A stretch of DNA of 64,000 nt from Pezicula radicicola (Eukaryota > Ascomycota > Leotiomycetes > Helotiales > Dermateaceae). The stretch is taken from contig PDUO01000039.1 of NCBI GenBank assembly GCA_003008705.1, positions 107,976-171,975 on the forward strand, read 5' to 3'. The notes beneath the pieces are model-generated. The model was not told where the DNA came from and searched no databases. It worked only from the letters and a program-made list of their open reading frames with translations. A program made the translations under genes and the position numbers. This document shows positions 34,998 to 46,655 of the stretch, one piece after another (positions within the stretch are counted from its first letter, which is position 1; each line of letters starts with the position of its first letter).

Positions 34998-35537
34998 ATG
35001 AAGATAGTTTCCTTCTCCCTTATCGCAATTGCCCTTGGCTTACCCTTCTTGGTGCAAGGCACAATCCAAGAGACAACTTTGGTTGGCGGCCTCGATCACG
35101 GCGCAGCGTTTTCAGATCTCTCTATTGTCTCAGCCAGCGAATCATCTGCCATTCTCGCATCAATTACCATCCGTGGAGGCTCCCGTGTGGACGGTATCTC
35201 CTACGCCTATGCCTGGAATGGCATCCCAGCCATAGCTCATGGTGGCACTGGAGGGACCGCATACTCCCTCGCGCTCGCATACGGCGAGGATATAACGACA
35301 GTAAAGGCTTGCGCTGACCAGTACCGACCTAACATCCTAACCGCTTATCACACTCGAATCTTCTACTTATCGATAACAACAACACTTGGTTACGGAGTGA
35401 CTGCGGGAACTGCATCCGGTACCTGTACGACATGGACAGCTCCATCTGGGATGGGGTTGATCGGATTTGAGGGGAGGGACGGCGATGAGATTGATGCTAT
35501 TGCACCGATTTGGGGTACGCCTGATGCGTACCTTTGA
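34998..35537 (+). CDS. Secreted jacalin-like lectin
   Basis: An intronless 179-residue ORF. The N-terminus is a signal peptide (MKIVSFSLIAIALGLPFLVQ followed by G-T). The mature protein has jacalin-fold features: SITIRGGSRVDGISYAY, HGGTGGTAYSLAL, and near the end GLIGFEGRDGDEIDAIAPIWG, matching the G-x-x-G-R-x-G-D-x-I-D-x-(I/L) strand of jacalin lectins. These proteins bind mannose- or galactose-type sugars through loops of a beta-prism. It is probably extracellular. The divergent neighbour also contains a jacalin-like region, so the two may share origin or role. Confidence 0.75.
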   Translation: MKIVSFSLIAIALGLPFLVQGTIQETTLVGGLDHGAAFSDLSIVSASESSAILASITIRGGSRVDGISYAYAWNGIPAIAHGGTGGTAYSLALAYGEDITTVKACADQYRPNILTAYHTRIFYLSITTTLGYGVTAGTASGTCTTWTAPSGMGLIGFEGRDGDEIDAIAPIWGTPDAYL

Positions 35538-36540
35538 AGGCCAGCAGGGACGGTCATATTAGAGGTGTTTGAGGTGTTAGAAATTTTGAGGGAAGTTCGC
35601 TCATAAGAGGGATGGTTAATGCTATTGAAATGGTTTGCATTTTACTTTGGATGTACTCAGCTGCAGTTTTCTGAGAATTGAGTGTTGTCTCGAGCTCCAT
35701 CAACGGCTATTTTTTTCTTTCTGTTCTCTCGTGTGCTTCACATGTAGGTAATACATCTGCCGCTCTTAGCTAAGCACTAATCACCCTCGGCTTAGTTGAT
35801 ATGTACGAAGTGCTAAGAAGTCATGCTTCCGAAATCCTTGCTTAACAGCCAATCGTGTTTATAGGAGAAAGATGCCATGATGCCCTAACCCAAGGGCTAC
35901 AGTGTACGAGGACAATGGCAAATTCGGACATTCTCTTACTTCATAATATATGTACAGTATAAGGAATATATTTCCATAGTGAAGCGACAACGTTGTGGTG
36001 GCAGCCTAGGGCTTTGTTCAATTTACAAATCCAAGTTTCCACAGGAAAGGAATAGGACACTAAAACGCCACCCTCCGGCCTTGTACGAGTACACTAAACC
36101 ACCCTCCTAACTTACCAAGCTATCGCACTTCTGGCCTGAGCTTTCAATTGAGCCTAGTGGGAGTCATGGTTGGTCCGCCATCGATGTCAGAACTGAAATC
36201 TCTTTGAATCCATCATCCTGTCATCCCGCCCGTCATCCCGCCCGTCACCAGATCCTGTCTTCAAATCCCCTAGGTCATGCACAGACAAATTTCAAGAAGG
36301 ATCTGATAATGATACTATGCAACTATTTCCGCGCAGGAGACACGCGCGGGTAACGATCTTGTTGCGGCAACTTTTGTGTCACGTCAAAGCTTCATACAAA
36401 AGGGTGTTGAATGAGTTACCAGAGCTAAAAAGGCAGCTCTACCCTTGCATGGAATCTATGCTCTCATCTTTGAACACAGCTCCATTCATACAAGACCATT
36501 TCCAGATGTTGTTCAATAACCGCGGCTCAATTCACTAGGG
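35538..36540. other. Intergenic, no recognised feature
   Basis: Downstream region of the lectin gene. A tandem CATCCCGCCCGT pair at 36222-36246 is the only repeat seen. Short ORFs show no known motif. Confidence 0.4.
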
Positions 36541-36990
36541 ACGATGTAAAATGAGACACTTGGCCAGGTCCATCACTTTCGAGATCAAACGTGGAACTCA
36601 ATCTCCTGAATTATCTCAGCATTTCTTCGAATTCCCGAACCCTGGTGATGAGCCGGGCCGTTTACTTGGAATTCTCCTCTGCAGCTCTCGACAGATCTAT
36701 AACCTTCGCCTTGAGATCCACATTTTCGGCTTACAGAAAGGCGTTTTGCGTCGTGGACTCCTGCAATGCTGCCCTCAGTTGATTATTCTCATCTGCGAGA
36801 CCCCCTTTGTCATATTGCTTTCCGATTGCGCTTGTAGATTATGTAATCCGCCCTGGAGGAGATTCACCGGTTCTTGGAAAAGCGCAATATGCTGTGACAA
36901 CGCACTCAAAGCTATTTGCAAGTCGTGCCAAGTCTGTGGGTGGGTGCCAACCCTCTCTCCGCTCTCTAGAATTATTAACTCACATCCAAA
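36541..36990 (-). pseudogene. Coiled-coil protein remnant with CAA-to-TAA type stops
   Basis: Reading the reverse strand gives WHDLQIALSALSQHIALFQE, LLQGGLHNLQAQSESNMT, then after a one-base shift ADENNQLRAALQESTTQNAF, stop, AENVDLKAKVIDLSRAAEEN, SK-stop-TARLITRVREFEEML and stop. The heptad-like pattern of Leu, Ala, Glu and Lys is that of a coiled coil, and the stops sit where Gln is expected. This is better coding sequence than the overlapping forward ORFs. The full gene and function are unknown. Confidence 0.45.
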
Positions 36991-37459
36991 CCTCCCTTAA
37001 AACATGGGAGATCAAAAGTTCTTCTACGGGTGTTAATCTGGGGGGTTTACAACCTTCGTTATCGAATGAGATTTTACATACCATCACCCTTACTAAACGT
37101 GGACTTCAGTTCGTGCAACTTACGGCTGAGGCAATGAGTCGGAATAAGAAAGAATGGGATGATTTTTGGGGGTTTCTATATGGTCGTGATGGGCGCGGTT
37201 GTCGGGGGGGAGGCCGGATAGGAGGGGTAGACCATGGTTGGGGAGGTAGAGGTCCGGGGGAAGATGGAAGTAGGAGGAGGGCAAAGAAGGGAGATAGCGA
37301 TAGAGATGTATTGTTAAACGAGCTACAAATTCAGTCTAGTTTGTGGGAATTTGGAGATTGTTTTTTACAGGCTTTAGAGAGGGAGGTTGTTATTGATCCG
37401 CTTGCGAAGATAGGGGGGCCGAGGGATGTAGAGGTTTGTTTTAAATTAGTTAGGAGGGA

Positions 37460-37560
37460 TGTAAGTAAGTAAGTAAGTAAGTAGTCTAGCGGAGGGGAGG
37501 GGAGGGGGGGACTAGAGGGCGAGAGGGAGAGAGAGAGAGAGTTTATTTACTTTGTTATTT
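37460..37560. repeat. Simple repeats: AAGT array, G-rich tract and GA tract
   Basis: TAAG repeats about five times at 37461-37483, followed by GGGAGG-type sequence and a run of GA dinucleotides at about 37526-37540. It marks the junction to the RIP-mutated block. Confidence 0.85.
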
Positions 37561-38008
37561 AGCTAATTAATTCTAGATTAAAATAAATTATTTCCTCTCC
37601 TTTTTTTTTTTTTTTTACCTCTTCTTTCTTTCTCTTTTTACTTTTTACTTTTTATAATTAAAAAGAAGTTTTATATTTTATATAAGAGTATAATATAAAG
37701 TTTCTTAGTAATTCTTAGATATATATTTTTATAGAATATTTTTTTTATTTAAATATAATAACTTACTTTACTTTTATATTTTTAGTATTTAGATTATTAT
37801 ATATTAAATTTTAAATTTTATAAAAGTATATATATAAACCTTTAATAATATTAAATATATAAGAAATAATACAATTATAAAATAAAACTTAATTATTTAC
37901 TTCTATTAGATAAGAGACAAGTTAAACTTACCTATATATTTAAAGGATTAATACTTAAATAAACTTAAATTTATATAAAATAAAGTATTTTAAAGTATTA
38001 TTTTACTT

Positions 38009-39021
38009 AGGTACCCTCCTATAGGCGCTTAAACTAGGCTTAATTAGGTTTAAAGGATCCTAGTAGGTTAGAGTAGTTTAGACCGTAGTTTAAAGTAGTT
38101 TAGAACTATTCTAACCCCTAAAGCCCCCTATAGCTATAGGGCCTTATAGGTCCTAACTTTAACTATTAATATCTTAAGAACTACTAAGTCTATTTAAGTA
38201 ATTTCTTAGTACAATATAATCTTTATATATTATATAAATATAAATATACATTACTATTATCATATAGTTTAAATAGAGCTTATAATAAATAATTAAAGAT
38301 AAGAAGTTTATAATCTTTCTAAACCTAGTATTCTAGTATAGTTTATAAAAATTACTAAATAATTTAATATTTAAGGAACCTATTAGTCTATTTAAGTAAT
38401 TTTAATTATTATAAGACTATTATACTATAAAGTACTATATACTACTTAATTTATAATTATATATATTTTAGTAAGCTAATTATAAGACTTATTAATTTTT
38501 AAGTTATAAACCTCTTAGATCTTAATTAAAAGAACCTTATTTAAACTATCTAATTATTACTAATATAAACTAATATACTAATATACTAATATAAACTAAT
38601 AGTATTTATTTTAATTTTTTTCTTTAAGTTATATAACTAAACTCACTTAGCTTATAGCTCTATAAATAGTAATACTAAAAAAGATCTAATAGAAGATTTA
38701 ACTGTTTTACTAAAAACCACCCCTAGGGGACTATTATAATTATAAGACTAAGAAGTACCTTATAGATAAAAGTCTCTAAGTAAATAATTAATCCTTATTA
38801 AACCTTAAACTAATCGGAGTATCTAAAGGTTTTATAGACGCTATATATAGGGTATAACTAGCTCCGATCCAATCGGAGCTAGGCTCGAAACAGCTTAGAT
38901 TGGATTAAAGCCTAAGCTAAACTAGGTTAGAGTAGGCTTAGAGCTACTTAGAGCCACTTAGAGCCTCGTTTAAGCCTTGTTCAAGCCTTGGTTAAGCACC
39001 CCACCTATAGGTAGTATAGTA
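38009..39021 (+). mobile_element. 1.0 kb TIR element, copy A
   Basis: The left end reads TAGGTACCCTCCTATAGGCG and continues CTTAAACTAGGCTTAA. The right end, reversed, reads TACTATACTACCTATAGGTG and leads into a GCTTAA-type subterminal sequence. Related ends occur at five other places in this window. The homologous segment at 961-980 lacks the insert, which gives an empty site and supports mobility. There is no coding capacity. Exact target duplication (perhaps TA) is blurred by mutation. Confidence 0.65.
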
Positions 39022-39069
39022 TTAATATAAAAATAATAGTAAACTAGACTATAATAATTAGAATTAATA

Positions 39070-39310
39070 TATAATTTTAAAAAGATTAATAAATATTAAA
39101 ACTATTAGAAATAAAAATATACTAGAAATATATAATTATAAGCTAATATACCCCCTTAGGCTTTATATAAAAAATATTATAAAAAAGAGAAATATAAGAT
39201 AGTTTAATAGGTTTATTTTAAGGTAATTTTAATATAAAAAATAAAAGTATATAATAAAATTAATATAAAATTAATAATAATTTAATAAGTTTTAAGGTTT
39301 TAAATCAACT
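39070..39310 (+). pseudogene. RIP-destroyed copy of the cupin gene 5' part
   Basis: Positions 39070-39144 align without gaps to 1021-1095: 29 of 75 bases differ, and 28 are C to T or G to A. The start codon at 1083 corresponds to ATA at 39132. Weaker similarity with the same bias continues to about 39310, through part of exon 1. No frame is open. Confidence 0.8.
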
Positions 39311-39470
39311 AAAATTAATTAGAATTATAAGAAAATAATAACAACTAGGCCTAGACTATACTATTACTAGTAGCCTTAAACTTTAATAGTCTTAAGTATA
39401 TATAAAGTATACTTTAAGTAGACTTACTATAACTAAAAATCACTCCCTAGGAAACTACTATTTCTTTAAT

Positions 39471-39923
39471 CTGGCTTAGATTTGGTAGAGACTACAGAGG
39501 AGGTCAGAGATGGGAAGATTGGGACTAGACACTTGAATGGAGCTGCAATTGTAGGTGGGGAAAGTTTTACCTCCCCTTGTGCCTCCGAAAGATAGCTGTA
39601 TACCTCTATTCACTCATCGTTGGACTCTTACAACCTTTTAAGGTTCTTCATTCCATTCTGAAGTCAGTTATAAGTATTGGTACACTTGTGTGCTATACTA
39701 TAATTATAATAGTGTACTTCCAACGCTAAACAACCCTAATTGTCTACTGCTGACGATTTTTTTATTAAGGGCTGGACATTGGGATGGGGCTTTGATAGAG
39801 AAGACAGACGGTTTACGGAGTATACCACTGTATCTGTAGATCAATCATCTACCGCTGGAAATGCAAATTAGGTCCTAAGGGCTTAAGGTAGGAGAAGCTA
39901 GTACTATCTCATAAGTCCTACCT
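39471..39923. other. Normal-composition island, no gene recognised
   Basis: Base composition returns to normal after the RIP block. No ORF with a known motif. Confidence 0.4.
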
Positions 39924-40213
39924 ATGCGCTGTAGTACCCCCTACCTAAAAACCCACCTCGCAATCGCAGTAATAACCCCAGTAGCCACCAAATGCCCTAA
40001 CGCATCCTCATCAAGCTTATTAAAATCAAAACCACTACTAATCGCCTTAGGAGCACCAACCTTACTCCTCCAAACAAACCAAGCATCCACTCCCAAACCA
40101 AAGACTATTGCCAGCTCTTTTAGAGGTGTTAGAGAACTTTATTCGGAGAGTATAAATAAGCACACCGCGAGAATCGCAGCGGCGGAACCACCTAGGAGCC
40201 TTGCCATCTTTTA
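39924..40213 (-). pseudogene. Small hydrophobic-helix protein remnant with a TAA stop
   Basis: The reverse strand reads MARLLGGSAAAILAVCLFIL, then SE-stop-SSLTPLKELAIVFGLG, DAWFVWRSKVGAPKAISSGF and GHLVATGVITAIARWVF with a final TAG. The premature stop fits CAA to TAA. Two hydrophobic segments suggest a small membrane protein. The overlapping forward ORF is a shadow. Family unknown. Confidence 0.4.
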
Positions 40214-41460
40214 CAAGACTGTAGCGACTTGTTTAATTTTAGTGGAAAATTTGGTTGGATTTAGGTTCAAAGTGGCAGGTTAGCTTACTTGTTCGGAGGA
40301 ACTCGCTTAGCTTAGGTGATAGGGCTGAGACTTGCAGGATAGAAGAACTTTGTGTTTATACGGAATCCGATATTAAGTTGGGACGCATTTCGGAGGAACT
40401 TAGTATGAGAATATGTACCCAGGTGCAGCTTGTAATATTCTATCTCATCTCTATACATTCTCCTCCACGGCTCCTACTAGTCCTGCTAGTGCTGGCTTAC
40501 TTATCCTTAACAGCCGCTATGATTGTTATTATTGTTACTGTAGTCGTTAGTGAGATTATCAACGGTGGCAAGGGCACAAGAAAATAAGCAGGATGGTCAG
40601 TATTCACTACAGGGCTGCATACCGTAAGGCCACAGGCCTCCTAGGCTTCGGCACAGCTAAATCTGCGATATTTGCTCCCTAGTATCTTAGATTTTACTAG
40701 TGTAAAGATCAGATTTTTCTAAGCCTAATTCTTGTGATTAGGTATCTGATTTGTATTTAATCCGATAGGTCCTGTTCTACGGAATATCTGGACTGCTGTA
40801 TTTTGTTGCGATTATTATTTTGTTACGGTTTTAATGCGAGTGCCGATCCCAAAAGATCGTCGTCGAGAGGTAGCAGCTTTCCACGAGGTGTCTGGGCTGG
40901 AACATCGATTTGGCGGCACAATTAGGCACAGTATAGTCGGATTGCTTATCGAGTGAATAAGCGGACAGCATAGATGAACCACGATCTGCTAGCATTCTAA
41001 TATGGTTATTACTGATAAATTTTGACATATATCCATTAATTCGTATTCTTCAATATATCTTCATACCTCTATTTATCATGCAACTGATACGGATTTATTG
41101 CTGCCTTTTGATGGTGGATGAGTGGAGAGTACGGCTCCGAGAGCCAAGAGGAATGTGCCTATAAAGAAAGCACTATAACATGCACAAGCGGTGTCGTCCA
41201 GCAAAGACACTCGAACATGCACCTCTCGCGGGGAAAAAGGAAAAGCACCTTCTTCAAAGAGGGAAAAGAATAATAGTAAGTATTTTTGACTAGAGATATC
41301 TTAGACATTTCTGCTGTATCGGGGAAGGAGGATGTCGAGGGCGAATTCTGGGTTGGTTTCGGGACGTTAAAGTCCTTGCTTAGGAGCAGGAGGATGTATA
41401 TCCCTAAACTCTAGGTCTCCAAGCCAAGGAGCCAATAATGCTCCGCCTGTTATCTTAACC
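40214..41460. other. Normal-composition interval, no gene recognised
   Basis: A forward ORF at 40255-40587 ends with a hydrophobic stretch (LLLVLLVLAYLSLTAAMIVI) but has no supporting motif or partner exon. The rest shows nothing definite. Confidence 0.35.
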
Positions 41461-41525
41461 TGTAAAACTAAACTAACTATAAAGCTAGGAAAGATAGTTA
41501 ATATTACCGATAATAGGGAAGTAAT

Positions 41526-42561
41526 ACTATATTGCCTACAGGTAGGGCGCTTAAACCAGGCTTGATCTAGGCTTAAACCAGGCTTAAATTAGACTCCGAG
41601 CTCGCTCTAGCCTAGTTTGGCCTAGTTTTCGATCCTAGTTTAAAACTGCGCCGAGTGTCCATAAAACCTTAATCCGATCCGATCGGTTTATATAAAAAAT
41701 ACTAGTAAAAAAAATACTTAGAGGTTTTTGTAAGATAGTAGGTACTAGTTATATATAATTATAATAGTCCCCTAGTGGTAGTTTTTAGTAAAACTTCTAA
41801 AACTTCTATTAGATCTTTTTTAGCGTTGTTATATTTATAGAGCTATAAACTAAGTGAGTTTAGTCACGTGATCCAAAAATGAGACTAAAAAAATCAAAAT
41901 AAATACTATTACTTTATATTAGTTTCTTTTAGTTAAGTTCTAAGAGGTTTATAACTTAAAAATTAATAAGTCTTATAACTAGCTTATTAATATAGGTATA
42001 ATTATAAATTAAGAATAATATAATAATATATAGTATAATAGTCTTATAATAATTAAACATACTTAAATAAGTTAATAGGTTCCTTAGATATTAAATTAAT
42101 TAATTAAGTTTTATAAACTATACTTAATTCTTAGGTTTAGAGAAGTTTATAAACTTCTTATTATAAATCTATTTATTATAAGCTCTATATAGGTTATAAT
42201 ATTAAATTAAAACCTATATATACTTATATTAGATATAAAGATAATATAATATAAAGAATTACCTAAATAGGACTAGTAGTTACTTAGATATTAAGGCTTA
42301 AAGTTAAGCCCTATAATAGCCTATAGCTCTAGGGGACTTTAGTATATATATAAACTACTAGAATTTATTCGAAACCTATATACTAACTTAAGCTTAACTT
42401 AAGTCTAGTTTAAGCCTAGCTTAAGCCTTAAGTTATAAACCGATTAAAACCGATATAAACTACTAGGACCTACTAGAACCCTTTAAGCCTAGCTTAAACC
42501 TTATTTAACTCTTACTTAACCCTAGCTTAACCCTTGCTTAAGCGCCTCTATGAGGGTACCT
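41526..42561 (-). mobile_element. 1.0 kb TIR element, copy B
   Basis: Inverse orientation to copy A: starts ATTGCCTACAGGTAGGGCGC and ends TTAAGCGCCTCTATGAGGGT. It shares the central CCCCTAGTGGTAGTTTTTAG-like segment with the other copies. RIP-mutated. Confidence 0.6.
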
Positions 42562-42959
42562 AAGTATTTAAGTAGGAAAAATAGTCTTATAATATATCTA
42601 CAAATGTAGATATAATCTCTTTTCTAGAATAGCTCTAATAGAATTATTATATTTTATAATTATACACTATAATAACCTATAGTTATAGCGATCCTTAGTG
42701 GTCTCTAGTCCCTTATAACTATAGTATAAGTACTACTTTTGTATATAACTTTAGCTAGAGTAGTTATATACCCTTAGTTTATATATTATATATTACCTTA
42801 TTAGATATAGTATATATTATAAGTTAAATTAATTAAATCAAATAATATAATAGCCAGACCCACCTCCTAACTGCGCTATCGCTTGTGGTCGGCCCAAGCA
42901 AGTGTCCTATAAAAATCGACAAAATACAAACCTACCTACCTACCTAAAACCACTATAAT

Positions 42960-45480
42960 TGCCCACTATAACGTCCAATTATTATACCAAGTATATTACG
43001 AAATTAGACTATAATCGTGTATTTAACGAGGCTATTAATTACCTAGAAGAGTCACTAATTATAGCTGCTTAAATATATTATATTAAGGAGGATACCTTGT
43101 GTAAGTTAATTACACGCCTATAACAGAGGGTTAGGAACTTAGACGGGCTATATAAGCGTTATAGAGGTAATAATAAGATATTAAATAAGGTATAGGAGGA
43201 GGCTATTCGTTAGTATTACTATAAGTAATAGGAGATAGGGTTAAGTACTATATATTAAATAGTTTTTACTATAATCTATTTTTTATAATAAGTAAGAACT
43301 CTAGCTAATCTAGCTATTATCTAGCTATATACTAATAATCTTTCTTATTAATAACCCCCTTAATAGCTTAAGGTTTAAGTTATCTTAAGCTAATCTTAAG
43401 ATAGTTTAAAGCTTATATATATTAAATAATACTTAGAGCTTTTTATCTATAAGGTACTAGTTATATATAATTATACTAGTTCCCCTAGGGGTAGTTTTTA
43501 GTAAAACTTCTAAATCTTCTATTAAATCTTTTTTTAGTGTTATTATTTATAAAGCTATAAGCTAAGTGAGTTTAGTTATATAACTATACAAGGTTGTAAT
43601 AAATAAGAAAAAATTTAATAATATAATACTATATATTATAATAATCTTCTAGTCTTAAAAATTACTAATATAACTATATTAGTTCTTTATATATTTAGCT
43701 TTTTAAAAAGATTATAAATTAAATTTAAATAAGTCTTATAATTAGTTTATTTATAATAGTATAAACTTAATTATAGTAATATATAATGCTTTATAGTATA
43801 ATAATCTTATATTAATAGAAATTACTTATATATATTTATAGGTTCTTTAGTTATTAAATTAATTAATTAAGTTTTATAAACTATACTTAATTCTTAGATT
43901 TAGAGAAGTTTATAAACTTCTTATTATAAATCTATTTATTATAAGCTCTATATAGGTTATAATATTAAATTAAAACCTATATATACTTATATTAGATATA
44001 CAGACAATACAATCCTAAGAATTACCTAAATAGGACTAGTAGTTCCTTAGATATTTACGCTTAAAGTTAGGCCCTATAATAGCCCATAGCTATAGAGGGC
44101 TTTAGTATATATACTTAAGATAGTCTTTACCTAGTTTTAAGTTAGTTTTAACTTAATCTTAAGATAGTTTAAAATTAGTTTTAAAACTAATCTTAAGCTA
44201 ATCTTAAAATATATCTTTAATTACTCTTAGGATTAGTTTTAAAACTAATCTTAAATTATCTTAATTTAGTTTTAAGATATTATAATAAGGCCTCTAAGTA
44301 AGTCTAGGAATAATATTCTAAATATAGATAAATCTAGTATATAAATTAGATACCCTATTAGAGAGTATATTATAGTTCTAATTAAAGTTAAAGAGCTATA
44401 TACCTTAAGCCTAGAAAATTAGAAATCTATTACTATAATTAAGACTATTTATATAGATAGAAGAGAGCTACTATTATTATTTATTATTATACTAGGTTAG
44501 AAGATTATAGATAATTAGATTAGTAATAATCTAGTTAGTAATAAGAGGGTAGTATATAGCCCTGTAGACTATACTAATAATAAGATTATAATTTAATTTC
44601 TAAAGTACTTAATTAGGTATACTTAAGCTAGAATAAAGAAACCTTAGAAGGTTTTATTACTAGATAGGTATAAATCTTACTATATAGATAAATTTAAACC
44701 ATTAGTAGTAGAGTACTATATAAAGCTATTCTAGTTTCTATCCTATCTTATATATATTTTTTAACTACTAGATACTAGTATATTTAGATCTTAGAAGTAC
44801 TATTATAACTTAATAATCTAATCTATACTCTAGAGTCTTAATTTTAAATATACTATAATCTTATTCTTTTAGGATTTATCTTCTATTTAATAATAAACAA
44901 TAAAGCCTTATATAATTTATAACTTATTTAGAGTATCTAGTATATAGCTACTAAGCTATAAAGTAGGGTTATAAAAGATATACTTATACTAAAAGAAGAA
45001 GTATTTAATTAATAAATTAGATAAAGAACTTAATCTTCCTATATACCTACTAACTAGGCCTATAGAGATAGATATAGGATCTTACTATAACTATTAGAAC
45101 TCTTAATAATAGAGATCTAACTTAGTTCTCTAATCTATCTATTAAAACCTTCTATAATACTATAAGATCTATTAATACCTAGTTTTAAAAGACTACTCTT
45201 ATAAGTATTTAATATACTACCTTATAATAAAACCTCTAGGAGGATAATAAATAAAAGGTTATAAGTAGATAGAGTATTTATAAAAGAGGCCTATCTACTA
45301 TAATTAATAAGCTTAGAGCCTATAATAAAGAGAGAGATAAGAAGGAGACTAGTAATATTATTTAGAAGGTAAAGAAGAAACTAAGTTAAGCTATTAATAA
45401 AGTAAAGAGGAAGCTTACTACTAAAGGGATCTAAACTTAAAAAGATAAAAAAGTAAGACTTTAATATCTAATTGATTATA
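42960..45480 (+). pseudogene. Fot1/pogo-like transposase relic, split by an insertion
   Basis: Two parts. 42965-43290 reads, across stops, FNEAINYLEESLIIAA, YKRYRGNNKILNKV and EEAIRQYYYKQQEIGLS, similar to the N-terminal helix-turn-helix region of pogo/Fot1 transposases. 44290-45480 reads IRFRIGYISREYIIVL, LLLLFIIILGQKIIDNQISN, SPVDYTNNKIII, VLLLDRYKSYYIDKFKP and QFLSYLIYIFQLLDTSIF, which follows the DDE-domain order (TGFRIG, Y(T/S)ND, LLLDGHxSH, LPxHxTHxLQPLD). Gln and Trp codons are replaced by stops throughout. Copy C of the 1 kb element separates the two parts. Confidence 0.65.
43350..44285 (-). mobile_element. Copy C, related to the 1 kb TIR element
   Basis: Shares the middle with copies B and E (CCCCTAGGGGTAGTTTTTAG; CTTCTTATTATAAATCTA) but has different ends built of TTAAG/CTTAA words (CTTAAGCTAATCTTAAGATA). 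It interrupts the transposase relic, so it inserted after that element. Confidence 0.5.
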
Positions 45481-45579
45481 ATACCTAAAATAAACTATTA
45501 AAACTAACTAACTTAATTTAAATTTAGGAACTAGATAAGGAACTAACTAAGTTAGAAAGATTAAAAACTACAAAGGACT

Positions 45580-46655
45580 TAGGTACCCTTCTACAAGTAC
45601 TTAAACTAGGGTAAAACTAGGTTTAAACTAGGGTAAAACTAGGTTTAAACTAGGCTTAAACTAGTTTAAAGGATCCTAGTAGTTTAGATTGGTTTAGGCT
45701 CGTTTAAACTAGATCGGACTATAGTTTAGAGTAGTTTAGAGTAGTTTAGAGTAGTTTAAAGTAGTTCTAAACTAACCCCTAAAGCCCCCTATAGCTATAG
45801 GGCCTTATAGGGTCTAACTTTAACTATTAATATCTTAAGAATTACTACACCTAATTAAATAATTTTCATTATTATATAGTCTCTATGTATAATATAAGTA
45901 TATATAAGTCTTAGTTTAATTTTATAGTTTATATAGAGCTTATAATAAAAAGATTTATAATAAGAAGTTTATAATCTTCTTTAAACCTAAGAATTAAGTA
46001 TAGTTTATAAAAGTTATTAAATAATTTAATATTTAAATAACCCATAAACCTATAATAGTAATATTTATTATTATAAAACTATTATATTAATACTAATTTA
46101 TATTTATATTAATATTAATAAGTTAATTATAAGACTTATTAGTTTTTAATTTATAAACCTTTTATAACCTATCTAATTAAAAGAAACTAATCTAAACTAA
46201 TATATAAAATATATAGACTAATTAATATTAATAAGAATTAATATTAAAAATTATTTTTTATCTTATTTTTAAATTATATAACTAAACTTACTTAGTTTAT
46301 AACTCTATAAATAATAATATTAAAAAAGATCTAATAAAAGATTTAGAATTTTTATTAAAAATTACCCCTAAAGGACTATTATAATTATATATATAACTAG
46401 TACTTAATAGATAAAAGTCTTTAAGTAAATAATTAATCCTTATTAACCTTTAAACTAATTAGAGTATCTAAAGGTTTTATAGATATTATATAAAGAGTAA
46501 AACTAGTTCCAATTAGATTAAAACTAGACTTAAAATAGCTTAGATTAAATTAAAGCCTATATTAAACTAGGTTAAAGTAAACTTAGAGTTACTTAGAGCC
46601 TTATTTAAGCCTAGTTTAAGCCTAGTTTAAGTATCCTATCTATAGGTAATATAGG
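45580..46655 (+). mobile_element. 1.0 kb TIR element, copy D
   Basis: Same orientation as copy A: starts TTAGGTACCCTTCTACAAGT and ends near CCTATCTATAGGTAATATAG. It abuts the 3' side of the transposase relic. Confidence 0.6.

Larger units (their letters stand above)
37561..39470. repeat. RIP-mutated block with cupin-flank copy and a nested 1 kb element
   Basis: Very AT-rich. 37880-38008 and 39022-39069 match 880-1020, and 39070 onward matches the cupin gene region. The two halves are separated by the TIR element at 38009-39021. No coding frame survives. Confidence 0.8.

Noticed and set aside
36625..36645. Possible tRNA T-arm
   Set aside because: A GGTTCG-like string on the reverse strand, but no acceptor, D or anticodon arms around it. 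No tRNA or rRNA gene was found in the window.
36807..37472. Forward ORF of 221 codons with Gly/Arg-rich region
   Set aside because: The first half is the mirror of the reverse coiled-coil relic; the Gly/Arg part comes from a G-rich simple tract. No known motif.
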